DNA of 64,000 bases, from the NCBI RefSeq assembly GCF_000003815.2, contig NC_049984.1, positions 5,917,258 to 5,981,257 on the forward strand. The letters run 5' to 3'. A program made the translations under genes and the position numbers. The stretch is from Branchiostoma floridae (taxonomy: Eukaryota > Chordata > Leptocardii > Amphioxiformes > Branchiostomatidae). Positions within the stretch are counted from its first letter, which is position 1, and each line of letters begins with the position of its first letter. The notes under the pieces were generated by a model. It ran no database searches. It saw nothing but the letters and a program-made list of their open reading frames with translations, and had not been told where the DNA came from. This document shows positions 35,901-45,889 of the stretch, in pieces.

Positions 35901-38900
35901 GAGATGTTAAGAAATGGCACGAACGAGTATCGAGTGAACCATTACACATAGATTTAGCAAGTGTAATTTTGGGTGATCTAACAGTAAATTCCCCTAGGCT
36001 AAACAATACACTAATATTAATGGCAAAATTTTTTATTTACAAACAGCAAGAAAAACACCTATCATTAAACCATTTTATCTCTTATATTAAGACTTCTTAC
36101 AAATTGGAATTTATAATAGCTTCCAGAAAGAACAAATTGGCAGTTCACTACAGTAAATGGGGAGAAATACTTCACATCATTTCTTAAACCCCTCTATTTT
36201 CTTTTTGTCTTTTGTTACTCTTGTGGTTTAGCATTATTCAATTATTTCCACTAGTATTTGAAGCGAAATGTTGTATTGATGGTTTCTTATGTGTCTGTAC
36301 TTTTATTTGAGATTATTCTTGTTTACAATTTACCATTAATTTACACTGATGTTACTTTTCTTATGTAAACGATACTACCTTATACTGCTGTATTAGTTTA
36401 TTTGGTTGGTATTATTTTCTTCCCGCTGTAGTATTGTTATCTATTTTTGGATCCGTGGTTTATGTTTATGTTTTGTCTCAGTTATTGTCTCCATCTCTAT
36501 TGTCATTATGTATTCCTCTGTTATTTCTGTTTATTTGAAATGCAATAAATATAAAAAAAAAGGACTCCGTCATACTAATTGCAGCCCCTTGAGCAACCAA
36601 AAGTGGATCTGTTCGACCTTCTGTCGTTATGGGTGGAATATCATCCGTCATGGTAAGCTATAATTTGGAAATAGCAAAAGATATACTTTTTCAATGAAAT
36701 TTATTAGAACTGATAATGAGGTGTTTGGTCACTTAATAGTCGCCACCTTAAGAGGGAGTGGGGATACACAGGGTTGCTTCGATTTTTATTTCAGTCTTCA
36801 TTGTTGTTCTCATGTTTTTCGTATTGATAACGTCTCCGGAGATCCTATTACGTTGCTACTAACCATGTCTTATAGCAGTTCCCAGCTTATGCCAGGGTTA
36901 CATATCCAAACCCGGACCGAACGAAATCGTATGATAGAAAACACAGCAAAGGGCAGGAAAGCCAGCCAAATTTATTCATAAGCATAAATTTGTGTATACT
37001 TCTTGAAATTTACTTACTTACTTGAAATACCCTTCATTACTTCGAATTCATTTCCAAAAATAGCCCTGTCGGGTTCGGAAACGCGAAGATAGTGAATGGT
37101 TGCAAACTCCGCGCGGAGGAGCTCCAAAGAGCCCCAGACAATGAGAGTTAGTGTCACACAGGGTGACCTTATCCATGTGAAAATCGACCTGTAATTCGAG
37201 AGATGGTTGGACGATTCAAGCCGTCTCATTACTCGTCTTGCTGAACAGATACCTTTTTGACAGGGGCTAAATTGGATACTAAGGAAATTGATGTGCCCTG
37301 GTTTCACGTTTTCTCTTCAAAGGTTAGGTTTGAAGGTATAATCTATATATCGAATCCGTGTAACTAAACTACTGTTCAGGTTACGGATGGGTAGAACCTT
37401 CGGACCTCACCCTTGGGCCGTGTCCTGACACAACATTTCTAGTTTGATCTTGCGAAATGTTGGAAACATTGAGATCTTGAAATGTAAAAATCAATTGTAA
37501 GCATGTTGCTTCATTGTATACATGTAGTGCTTTACGAAGTAGTATGGTTTCCCAAGTTTGTTGTCGCTGAGTTACGTACGTACTTCTGTTGGTCAAAATT
37601 TCACCCATTCCTTGTTTTGTGTCCAATCCTATTGTTCTTTGTCATGACTATCTCCGAGCTTGTAAGATAGACATTGGTCCATGTGCAATATAGTAGATCG
37701 TTGAGACTTGTTTGAATCGTTGTAACTCTGTGTCGTGTACACCAAGAAACTTAGATGAATACGTCATGAGCCAAAAAGCAGTTACTCAAGCAACTGGATA
37801 TGATTTTGGAAACGGTCAGACGTTTCAACTGGAATCCACCAGTTTTCTTCAGTGACACTGAAGTGATCTGGAAGAAACAGGTCTTTTATACTCTAACTAT
37901 GAATGAAGACAATTTCAGATGTCCAATAGGAAACAGATGTAGAATACGACATGAATCTCCTTGGCCTGTGAATGTTCCCAGGACTTCCAGGCGACCATCC
38001 AGATCGTCCGTGAGTGGCGCGACCCCCGGCTGCTGCCGCTCCCAGAAGGCAGGCCGTTCCTCCCGGTGGACCCCCAGGCCAGGCTGTGGACTCCTCACAT
38101 CGACTTCTCCAACCTCAAGGAGGTCAAGGTTGCCAGCGTGCCGCACAAGGAGTTCCAGAAGGAACCCAACATGTGGGTCACCGCGGACGGCAACGTCAAC
38201 GAGTTGTCACGGTTTGTCCTGCAATGCAAACTTAAACTAAGATTCCATTTTTACAAGACAGAGAGCTAGCAAGGGGCTGCCCTAAGGCAACCGAGGTGCT
38301 AATTGACAATCTACGGGATCACTGGGAGACCTTGTAGATCATTGAGCGACCAATAAAAAACCACTGTGGAGTCTGTCAGATGTAAAGACAGTAAACAGTT
38401 TCTACTCCTCTACTCTACTCCTGTTGTTTATAGCTTGCCTGGGTACCTAATCGTTAATTTTATCAGGCAATGTGGAAACAAAGTTTAACATAAAAAAATT
38501 ATGTACTGCAAACAATTGATCACAGGTGAATGATGTTTATCTTCGTACTTTTTTGCCACAGGTATGAAATAAAGGTGACGTGCAGCATGAGTCTACAGAA
38601 CTATCCCCTGGATAACCAACTCTGCAGCATCAGGATGGACGGATGTGAGTACAACAAGTTGCATCTAACGTTCTGTACAACGAGCAAACCAATCAACACC
38701 ACAAACAATTGAATTGACATGAAAAGTAAGCAACAGCTACTCAAGCAACTACAAAAATTCGGATGCTGTCTGAAACGTCTGTTTCCATATTCTATCAGGT
38801 GTCTGAGCCGTCGTTACCTTGCGTATCATATTACCTGCATGTTCAGACTTCATCGACGTTGACAGTTGACATTTTAGCATTTGGCATAGCAAAATAAGGT

Positions 38901-41900
38901 GCATCTCTAGAAGTTGGAACGAAAACGTACGTCTACTTAATGCACTGTAACCGGATATAGCTAGAGAAAGGAAGGTACCCTATCTGTCTTGTCCATATCT
39001 TGCTAGGCTGCCTCAATGTCCAACGGTCATTTGCAAACGGAAATTGTAGCCTTGATATTTGTTAAGTAATGGAAGCCAACCTGTGGAGTAAAATTGCGTA
39101 AAGCCCTCACCAATGGTCCATGATAGGCTATTTTGGCTGCATAATTCTCTTTCAAACCACTCAAAATCCCTAAAACCATAACTCTTTTCTTGACCGATGA
39201 TTCTATCTACTTGAAGTACATCATGATACGCTTTCGCCTCCTGTCAAAACCCAAATTAAAGTACATCACGATACGCTTTTACCTCCTGTCAACATCCAAA
39301 TGCCAAGGCTACTTAAGACATACGTTAACAATATAAACTGGTGATCCGTTTTCGGGCGTAATCAGTCCCAGCTCCCAGGACATTACATGGCTTCATTCTT
39401 TACTCAATGTTCTGTGACGACCTTCTCCTGTTCGCAGAATTTGATCACCAACAATTCAGCCGAACCTACGCAAAATCAATATGTCTCTTCAACTTAAGGC
39501 CATCAAACATCTTAATGCACCATGGCCTTTCTTATAATGGGTCGTTCATTTTTGATGACATAATCCTCCCCAAGCAGTGCCCTAACCTTTACAGTTTTCG
39601 TCACGCACACTGGGGCTGCAGATGAGCAGAATATGAACCGATTTGAAGATGAGTCAGATTTCCCTGTAGAGTAACTCTTCTGGGCCTGCTGTCATGACTT
39701 CGTAGATCGAACTATGGTGACATATGGCGGTTATTGTACATCATTGCCAGATGGTTATTTGCAACAAGCTGTTCTTTCAGGCGCATATCCAATGTTGGAG
39801 ATTGTCACCATTAAGTACGTCTAATTGTTCAGCCGGCTAGCCAGTCCTTATACGCCTATCCTGTATGACTTTAACAATAATAGTGTTTGCAAAAAATCTC
39901 ATACATACGAAAGTAAGGCTATTGTCATTCTTGTAGACATTGACACATTAATCAAGGACCTTGCATATATATTGATCAACTAACACGAGTTCATGATGTA
40001 CCCATTGTGGTGGAAATTATTTTCTTTATCCTGCCTCATCATGCCCTATACTCATTGTAGGTGCCATTGAAGCGATAATTGAGTTCATTCCAAATGCCCC
40101 GATGCATGTTGATTGCCTACGAAGAACATGACTCTTTCTTCCAAATAGATCAGTATAGAAAAAGATTTAAAAGAGGTTAGAAGAAAAGGTTGTTTGCATC
40201 AGCCACGACAATCGAGCCAATTTCCATACGTTGATGGTGTCATGAACAGATAATTTGTCACCAGAAGAGTCAAGCCATCAATCAAGCTCATCAGAAAGTT
40301 AAGCCAGAAATCTAAGCACTCTCTATTTTCGAAGCAGCACTATATAGCAGCAATGGCAGTGTCGCAATTACCTTTCTCTACCCCTTTTTTTTAATATTTG
40401 TGGTGCAACTTTCATCCCTCGAGGAGTAAAACGTCTAAGAAGTAAGAAGTCTACCTAAGAGAGCTCAGCATGTCTGAAGAAATCGAGTTGTAGAAAGTTA
40501 ATTACCTTTAAATATGCAGTAAAAGTCATTATCTTCTCTCCACAGTTGAAGGCGTCCTCCTGGCCTGGGGATACCCATTCATATGGGGTGGTCACGGAAC
40601 AGAGCCGTTACTGACTGACGCCACAGCCATCCACTCTCAATTCAGGCTGAGGGAAATAGAGATAAAGGCTTATGTTAACTCGTTCGACGTCAGAGTGGAA
40701 GGTAAATATTTCAGATTGTACATTTTTAAAAGTCATGGCGTGGCGTTATGGGCAAAGACAATTAATTGAATGCCGAGTACCATTCGTGATGAGTTATGAT
40801 GTCAAGACCTGTGTGCATCACTGAGGACATCACTGAAATACGATGTGCAGAGAGCAGGCAAGGATAATGGGTGGAAATGTCAGAACACACAAAGGCACGT
40901 TATACCCACTCGGGGGAACCTATGTGCGCGTAACGTTATATTGACCACAGTCTGGTATAGTGGACAGGACGAACCTTAATGGGTATCAGTACTTCTACTG
41001 GAGACTGCGGAGGCTTTATACTGCATAGTGAGAGCGATCGATATGTGCTCTGGAGACATCCAAAGGACCCCGACGAGCTGATGCTTGAAGTTTTAGATGG
41101 CAAGACAAACAGTCAGACCTGCGCTAGTGATCACCTCTGACACCTCTGCATAACGATGGCCTTATCACTTTTGACCCAAGCATTAATCATCTTGTTTGTA
41201 ATTGCCACCTATCTATTGTGGCCACTTCCCTCAAGTCCTTTGAGTGGTCACTTTAGACAGTTGTTGAAACACAATGTGTGGCAACATATGGTAATTTATG
41301 GATGGTTGATGCATCGGCAATAAAATGTATAAAGAAACATGACGCCACTGACAATTCGCATATAGATAAAGCACCATATCCTTTCACAGTAAAATTAAAA
41401 GTCAATGTCAAGGTGCTTCTATTTATTTTCTCCGCTTACTTATCCAGCTGCTTGATGTCAAAGTCTAGCCTCTTCAATTTTGTTGAGGCGTGTCCTTTCA
41501 AAGGTCATGTGCAAGCTTGGTTGATTATCAAATGGCAATCTTTGCAAAAGCAATCTCTCCTATGTTACCAGCAATTAGTCCACGGGCAAGAATTTGCAAT
41601 AAACTTATTATCAATTATTGATTATCCTCTAATTTAGTTTCCATCAGATTGCCTTTGATGCCGTAGTTATTTCCCCCTGCAGGGAAAGGCTGTAAGTACT
41701 CCAGTTTCGTCTGTGACTACCGCGCGGCTGACGCGTGTCTGGTGGATAACTCCCGGTGTGCGGACACCCTCAGCTCTCCGGAGTGTGATTACTGCACGTC
41801 CTTCCCGGGAACATGTGACAAACACACACAGACGTGCAACCTGCTGGCGGAAGGTATATGTAAATGTATTTAAGTTCGCGGGGATTTAATTTCGCGGTAG

Positions 41901-44504
41901 CGGGACCATGAAAAATGACTTTTCGCGGTGGTTCTAAGTTCGCGGTATCACAATGCACTGTAGTCTCTTACTTCCATGGAAAAATGTTCGTGGTGGTTTT
42001 AAGTTCGCGGTGAAGCGGCAACCGCGAAAACTGCGAAGATTGAACCACCACGAAAGTTTCTGCATTTAAATTCTGTGTAACTCAAAACTAGAATCAGTCA
42101 TGCCTTCAAGTTCCAGAGTTACCAACCTAGGATTGATGTCTTCAAAAATTCTTATTTTCCCAGAACTATGATCTTAAAGTGGAATATGTTATCACGAAGC
42201 ACAGTAGGAGAATCTTCCCTGGATAGTTTTAAAGAACACTTGCAGATAGATGTGCAAAAGCTAGGTGTGACAGGCCAAGGGCGGTTATACCGGCTATATA
42301 GAGACATTTACAAACAAATGTAGGGCGTACACTGATCAATATCTTTGTCTTCGCTCAATGTTCATCTTGCCATTGCTGCATCATTTCAAAGGTACAATTG
42401 TGAGGAAACGCCGTCCTGAAGTTATAAAAATGGGAAATCGATGAATGGAAACTTGCCGTGCAAGTAGAGCTATTTCAACTTATGCCAGATAGCTAGAACA
42501 GCGTATTTTACCAACAACCAAGTTCATTTTACTCATCTGAACTATAGAAACCTGGCATGACTTTGACCTTAGATCAAACGCTTTATCAGGAATCTTTGTA
42601 CATACGTAAAAGCCTATCAAAGTAGTGTGTTTGTGCACCAGAAAATTGTTATCTGAGCTCTATTCTATGGAAAAGGCTCTCAGCAACACACTTACATATT
42701 TTAATGCCAGGGACGATAAGCAATAATTCAAATGTTCGAAGCGGAGCATATTCAAGAAATTGCGGTGACGATAATGCCAACCATGTTAAAAGAATATGAT
42801 TATCCAAGACTCAAAGGTCACCCATCCGGTAGACACGCTCAGATTGTCTGCCAAAACGTACTTTGCCGAACAGTAATCAGACTTGCAAAGGCGCATGAGT
42901 TCACCTCTAGTGTAAGCACTAATGTACTTGTTGGTTGCATGCCAAATCTCAGCCGACAACTTGCATTGTGAATCATACACAGGTGTACATACGCCTATTC
43001 ATATGCGAACAAAATAAATCGTTAAGTTTCTCTACTTGTATTGCCATTGGTATAAAGTGATATTTTATCACTGAATAGTGCTATGAGCACAGGATTAAAA
43101 GCAGGTGAGGTGTTAGGAGGTAATATGTCCCATTTGAAGGAAGGAAAACAATGCCCATCACATGCTTCCTGTTTGTTGCATCGCATTCCTTTGAATTGTT
43201 TAAGACTTGAACAGCATAACAGACCCATAGCCACCTGTTACTTAGCAACCATTTCGTCTTAATATGTGACTTGCTTTGGATGCTCTTCGACTGTGAACAA
43301 AGGTGTGCATGCCAAATACCCACCATCATAGTTCCTCGAAGTAGGTTGGGTCGATGTGATATCTTGTGCTCCCCACGGGAAAGTCTGACACAGGAAAGAG
43401 TGAGCTCGAATGTTCAAAGGAGGGGTTCTTCCTCATAGTGAACAACATCATGAGATAATGATATCCTATTAATTGCGCTAGTTTAACTCCCATCTTTCCT
43501 CCTCCCCACAGCTACCTCCAAGACGTTCACGTCTGTGGAGATCCAGCTTCACCTGTCAAGACGTCTGGCCTACCATCTCATGCAGATGTACATCCCGTCC
43601 ACCTCCATCGTCATCATGTCCTGGATCTCCTTCTGGTTCTCCATAGACACCGTGCCGGCCCGGGTTTGTCTGGGCGTCACCACCGTTCTGACCATGACGG
43701 CGCAGAGCTCCCGTACGGCGCCCATGCCCGAAGTGTCTTACGTCCGCGCCGTGGACGTCTGGGTCGTCGTCTGTCAACTCTTCGTCATCTCGGCGCTGCT
43801 GGAGTACGCTGCCGTCGACTTCATACGCAGAAGGGAGGAACATAGACCGCAGGTATCAAAGGTTTATTGTATTGTCTCCCAGTGCTTGACACTTGCTATC
43901 CATCCCTGTCATATATTCCCGAGTTGGACAATCACACTAGCAAAGGTGTCATTGTACAAGTTATGGGCTCAAATACACATTATGGAAGACCCCCAGAGAG
44001 AAAGAGTGGAATTTGATATGTCATAACACTTTCAGAAAGTATTCCAAACACCAGTTACGCAAGCAACTGGATATTATTTTGCTTGAGTAACTGCTTTTGG
44101 CGTATCTTTTTACCTGGATGTCCATAACCATAACCTTCAGCGAAGTACAGAGTATTGATGTGAACTAACTTATCTTTGTATTGCCACATTTTGTTGAACC
44201 GAAATCGCAGAACATCTATTGATTGGAAAAACGTCCAGACCAGATTGGCTACTGGTAGCCATACGCTGTATTTCATAAGCTTACTTTTCTCACTTAGACA
44301 CTGAATCACAACAACGGAACGCTCCAGGTTGTGTGTACGGACCCCAAGGTGCCTGACCCCGCCTCCAGCTGCAGTACGTCCCCACGCCGATCGCGCAGTC
44401 CCGCCGACAAAGCCAAGAGAATCGACTACATCTGCCGAGTGGCCTTCCCCACGCTCTTCATCCTCTTCAACGTCATCTACTGGGCGTTCTACTTGTGTTA
44501 TTGA
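20778..44504 (+). CDS. Glycine-receptor-like Cys-loop anion channel subunit with cysteine-rich loop-C insert (8 exons, complete)
   Basis: Subunit of a pentameric ligand-gated chloride channel of the plasma membrane. Exons 20778-20955, 34628-34695, 37982-38211, 38562-38644, 40546-40701, 41683-41853, 43512-43852 and 44298-44504 have GT/AG borders and join in frame to 1434 nt (477 residues plus TGA). Layout: signal peptide about 1-25; ligand-binding domain 60-305 with WRDPRL, LWTP and MWVTADGNV; Cys-loop C166-C180 with 13 residues between; an 8-cysteine insert 239-295 inside loop C; TM1 318-338 (MQMYIPS); TM2 344-365 (PAR then [12 protein letters not shown]); TM3 374-395 (LLEYAAVDF); a short loop; TM4 456-476. 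The PAR motif at the inner pore mouth is the anion-selectivity signature. Closest known relatives are glycine receptors, but the ligand cannot be told because the loop-C cysteine pair and much of loop B differ. Confidence 0.93.
21260..22080. repeat. Tandem copies of a dispersed repeat (CAGTCAAACCTGTACTAGTG family)
   Basis: Between 21880 and 22010 the motif CAGTCAAA-CTGTACTAGTG then ACCACCTCTGCA occurs in tandem about 60 bp apart. A diverged copy lies at 21262-21310 and another at about 41108-41160. It lies in receptor introns 1 and 5 and is probably a non-coding transposon family. Confidence 0.6.
22270..22335 (-). mobile_element. Decayed LYRLYR-type LINE tail
   Basis: The complement contains GGACGGTTATACCGGCTATT, the same coding tail as at 4330-4410 and 42180-42323. 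It lies in intron 1 of the receptor gene. Confidence 0.4.
22807..23060 (+). mobile_element. tRNA-derived SINE, copy 1
   Basis: The head has an A-box-like GTAGTTCAGTGGTTAGCG and a B-box-like GATTTCAAATCCCGGC. The body carries TTCATTGCGCTTGTC, AAGAGCTA and TCCAGGTACAATGAACCTGT and ends near GCCACGACCAATGGAAGAC. All these blocks recur in order in the copy at 46453-46724. Confidence 0.7.
23330..23830. repeat. Dispersed repeat A, first locus (one long copy plus part of a second)
   Basis: The stretch 23405-23700 is homologous to 28110-28400, sharing GACATTxTACGA, GAAAACGGGGATCAATTAC, GGGGATGCAG and CACTGTTCTCG in order. The leading part (ACTACATTAGCAGCTTAATG, GAGAAGTCG) returns at about 23764-23810, so a second partial unit follows. 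No protein is encoded. Confidence 0.65.
24080..24215. repeat. Two-copy tandem repeat of about 80 bp
   Basis: TTTACTCTGC, CCGCACATAAA and TAGxxCCGxxAATG/GCG occur twice in order, about 80 bp apart. Confidence 0.5.
28110..28400. repeat. Dispersed repeat A, second locus
   Basis: Diverged copy of the 23405-23700 segment in the same orientation within intron 1. It shares the GGGGATCAATTACxATG and GGGGATGCAGxTGAACA blocks. Confidence 0.6.
34628..34695 (+). CDS. Receptor exon 2
   Basis: Acceptor ttttcag at 34621-34627; donor gtacag after 34695. Encodes [20 protein letters not shown] ending ETM, matching the first beta strands of glycine-receptor domains (V..I..FGS..E..M). NVT is a possible N-glycosylation site. 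Joins exon 1 in phase 1 and exon 3 in phase 0. Confidence 0.88.
34834..36568 (+). mobile_element. 5'-truncated L1-clade LINE with target-site duplication
   Basis: The element body (34843-36559) encodes the C-terminal part of a LINE ORF2. After the thumb region ([13 protein letters not shown] and IFNFIWNG) comes a C-terminal [19 protein letters not shown] zinc-knuckle-like motif followed by FW, typical of the L1/Tx1 clade. The frame is open to TTCTTAA at about 36187 except for one in-frame TAA at 35366-35368. A short A-rich tail ends at 36559. The body is flanked by AAGGACTCC at 34834-34842 and 36560-36568. It inserted in the sense orientation in receptor intron 2, 140 bp after exon 2, and looks fairly young. 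Confidence 0.9.
37768..37875. repeat. Dispersed repeat B (AGTTACTCAAGCAACTGGAT)
   Basis: Contains AAGCAGTTACTCAAGCAACT then GGATATGATTTTGG and CGGTCAGACGTTTCAACTGG. Related pieces are found at 38736-38800 and, as an inverted pair, at 44052-44103. It lies directly before receptor exon 3 but outside its acceptor. Confidence 0.6.
37982..38211 (+). CDS. Receptor exon 3: core of the ligand-binding domain
   Basis: Begins [17 protein letters not shown] after a cccag acceptor. [21 protein letters not shown] and [14 protein letters not shown] are conserved positions of Cys-loop subunits. The exon is strikingly GC-rich compared with its introns. Ends in phase 2 at a gtttgt donor. Confidence 0.93.
38562..38644 (+). 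CDS. Receptor exon 4: Cys-loop
   Basis: Encodes [20 protein letters not shown] then LCSIRMDG. The two cysteines are separated by 13 residues, and the NYPLDNQ centre matches the FPMDxQ type Cys-loop signature. Borders are cacag and gtgagt. Ends in phase 1. Confidence 0.93.
38736..38800. repeat. Dispersed repeat B, second copy
   Basis: Short copy with CAGCTACTCAAGCAACT and CTGTCTGAAACGTCTG; sits in intron 4. Confidence 0.5.
38801..40545. other. Receptor intron 4
   Basis: No exon is supported. It contains one near-exact duplicated 20-mer-scale block (AGTACATCA-GATACGCTTT at about 39217 and 39259), otherwise AT-rich intronic sequence. Confidence 0.5.
40546..40701 (+). CDS. Receptor exon 5: loop B to strand before loop C
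   Basis: Encodes [18 protein letters not shown], then a linker and [20 protein letters not shown] with RVE. The segment aligns with the QF.L.E......Y stretch before the loop-C cysteines of glycine receptors, but a valine follows the aromatic residue where the first cysteine is expected. Ends at GAAG before gtaaat, phase 1. Confidence 0.85.
41683..41853 (+). CDS. Receptor exon 6: cysteine-rich 57-residue module in loop C
   Basis: A 171-nt exon entered and left in phase 1, so it can be skipped or gained without frame change. It encodes residues 239-295 with eight cysteines spaced C-6-C-7-C-6-C-8-C-2-C-6-C-6-C. It contains no hydrophobic span. It sits exactly where loop C caps the agonist site. 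Typical glycine receptors have here only a short hairpin with two cysteines. I do not recognise the fold; EGF-like, laminin-like or a clade-specific knot are possible. Confidence 0.9.
41857..42066. mobile_element. MITE with TTCGCGG motifs abutting a splice donor
   Basis: Imperfect terminal inverted repeats (TGTAAATGTATTTAAGTTCG at the left, CGAAAGTTTCTGCATTTAAA at the right). Several internal copies of TTCGCGGTGG or AAGTTCGCGG are present. The left end begins only about 3 bases after the end of exon 6 of the receptor gene, so the donor sequence gtatat partly overlaps the element border. There is no coding capacity. Confidence 0.65.
42180..42323 (+). mobile_element. C-terminal remnant of a CR1/L2-type LINE polyprotein
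   Basis: Open frame of 47 residues beginning [20 protein letters not shown] and ending [14 protein letters not shown] then TAG. WN.L......SL..FK..L is the usual C-terminal end of CR1-type reverse transcriptase proteins. It lies in receptor intron 6 in the sense orientation; the rest of the element is absent. Confidence 0.65.
42324..43511. other. Rest of receptor intron 6
   Basis: No coding exon or clear repeat is visible. Its 3' end has a good pyrimidine-rich acceptor (cctcctccccacag) before exon 7. Confidence 0.5.
43512..43852 (+). CDS. Receptor exon 7: pre-TM1 to end of TM3
   Basis: Encodes [20 protein letters not shown] then [16 protein letters not shown] (TM1), [20 protein letters not shown] (TM2) and [20 protein letters not shown] (TM3). 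The match to glycine-receptor pore helices is very strong. Position 2' of TM2 is cysteine (C348). The linker after TM2 ([12 protein letters not shown]) is one residue shorter than the usual SSGSRASLPKVSY form. Confidence 0.95.
44052..44103. repeat. Dispersed repeat B as an inverted pair
   Basis: CAGTTACGCAAGCAACTGGA is followed by the complementary TTGCTTGAGTAACTGCTTTT, so the intron-7 RNA could form a hairpin between receptor exons 7 and 8. Confidence 0.6.
44298..44504 (+). CDS. Receptor exon 8: short cytoplasmic loop and TM4
   Basis: Phase 0 after a cacttag acceptor. A basic Ser/Arg-rich loop ([16 protein letters not shown]) leads to TM4 ([20 protein letters not shown]) and TGA at 44502-44504. 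The TM3-TM4 loop is much shorter than in vertebrate alpha subunits. A possible AATAAA polyadenylation signal lies at 45664-45669. Confidence 0.93.
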   Translation, partial: TLNHNNGTLQVVCTDPKVPDPASSCSTSPRRSRSPADKAKRIDYICRVAFPTLFILFNVIYWAFYLCY

Positions 44505-45663
44505 GAGAGACAAAAACAACGACTCAGTACAGAGCTACCCTTTGACCGCTGACTCATTGAAATGTATGATGAAAATATAATATTTTGATACTATTACTAA
44601 ATATACGCATCTTTAAGCCATGAATCCAGGTGATCTTGGCGTAGCCCAGTGTTTTGATATACATGTACAGAAAAGGTTGTTAGTCGACAACAAAAAGTTT
44701 ATGATACGGACAATTATTCTTTCCACGGTTTCCATTTTGTACGTCTCCTCCCACGTGGAACATAAACCTTAATGAGTGTACCAGGTGGTTAATCGTAACG
44801 TAGACAAATTGACACTTAAGGGCTTATTTCACAGTGCATTTAGGTCACAAGAGTACCATTATCATATTTGTAAACAAACTGACAGCTACAAAGTATCTGT
44901 CTGAATCTGCTATATAGCGACAGACTGTCGCCGACACAATCAACAAACCTCACAGATGGGATTTATCAGCGCGAGAAGAAGGAGTTGCCTTGGGGGACAT
45001 TCTTTACCTACTGTGATTTCTCATTTTAAGAGCACTTTATCTTTAAAACTCATGGTTCTGGTATTCTCCCAGAACGTAGAGGGGATCAAAACGTTTTATG
45101 AAGAAGTCCCTTGAGCGTCGCACAGACGGCTAAAAGGTGAGATAAGCTCATGAACAATGGTGGCGCCGATATTTGACGTTTACACAGTGCCCTGAAATAC
45201 TGTACATATTAAAAACAGCACAGGTGGGAAAAAGAATGTTAATAGCTGTGTTGTTGAAATGTGTAGTATGGTAACTGATGTGACAGGTCGTCTGTCACTG
45301 TACTAAAATAACAATACAGTGCTAGCCGAGGGCGTCTTCTGCCTGAAGCACCGTGTGCATGTGCATGTTGAGCAATACACCCAACCTACCCAGCAATATC
45401 AACGAAACCTAAGGTTTTCTCTATCCACATCAGAAAACACATCATCCAAGATGAACTTCCTGTTATAAGTCCTGTATAGTGAACAGTTGAACTGTGTGTT
45501 ATATCGTGTACCGTGTATACAACTGTGCAGACGAGAAGCTTGAAGATTTACATAACTGTTGGCCAGCTGACTTGGTTTGGTTGTGGGAAAATGAATCACA
45601 TTTACATGTACATGATTGAATGGAATTCTATGTAACAACATGAAAATGTCATGAAAAGGATAC

Positions 45664-45669
45664 AATAAA
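45664..45669 (+). terminator. Possible polyadenylation signal of the receptor gene
   Basis: AATAAA on the plus strand, about 1.16 kb after the stop codon. I did not see an earlier AATAAA. Alternative variants such as AATATA at 44574 could be used instead. Confidence 0.35.
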
Positions 45670-45889
45670 ATGTACATAGTTTCAATGGGTTGAAGCTCAT
45701 TGGCGTTTACTTTTACTCTTAGGATGTCACAGAATTCAAAGAAGACGTGCGTTTATCTTATTGGAGCCTGAAAGTCACAAGGAAAAAAGTTAAGAAATGC
45801 CCATGACATTAGTCAGACTCTAGATTCTAGCCAAGCAAAGCACCACCCATGCAAGCCGGCCCACAATAGCATGCAACGCCAGCACTAAA

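Noticed and set aside
37886-38146. Antisense open frames over receptor exons 3, 7 and 8
   Set aside because: Long antisense frames arise from the high GC of these exons and match no family.
43535-44026. Extension of receptor exon 7 past 43852
   Set aside because: The frame reads on into the intron after the gtatca donor; the downstream part has no homology, and the TM4 exon joins in frame only if the donor is used.
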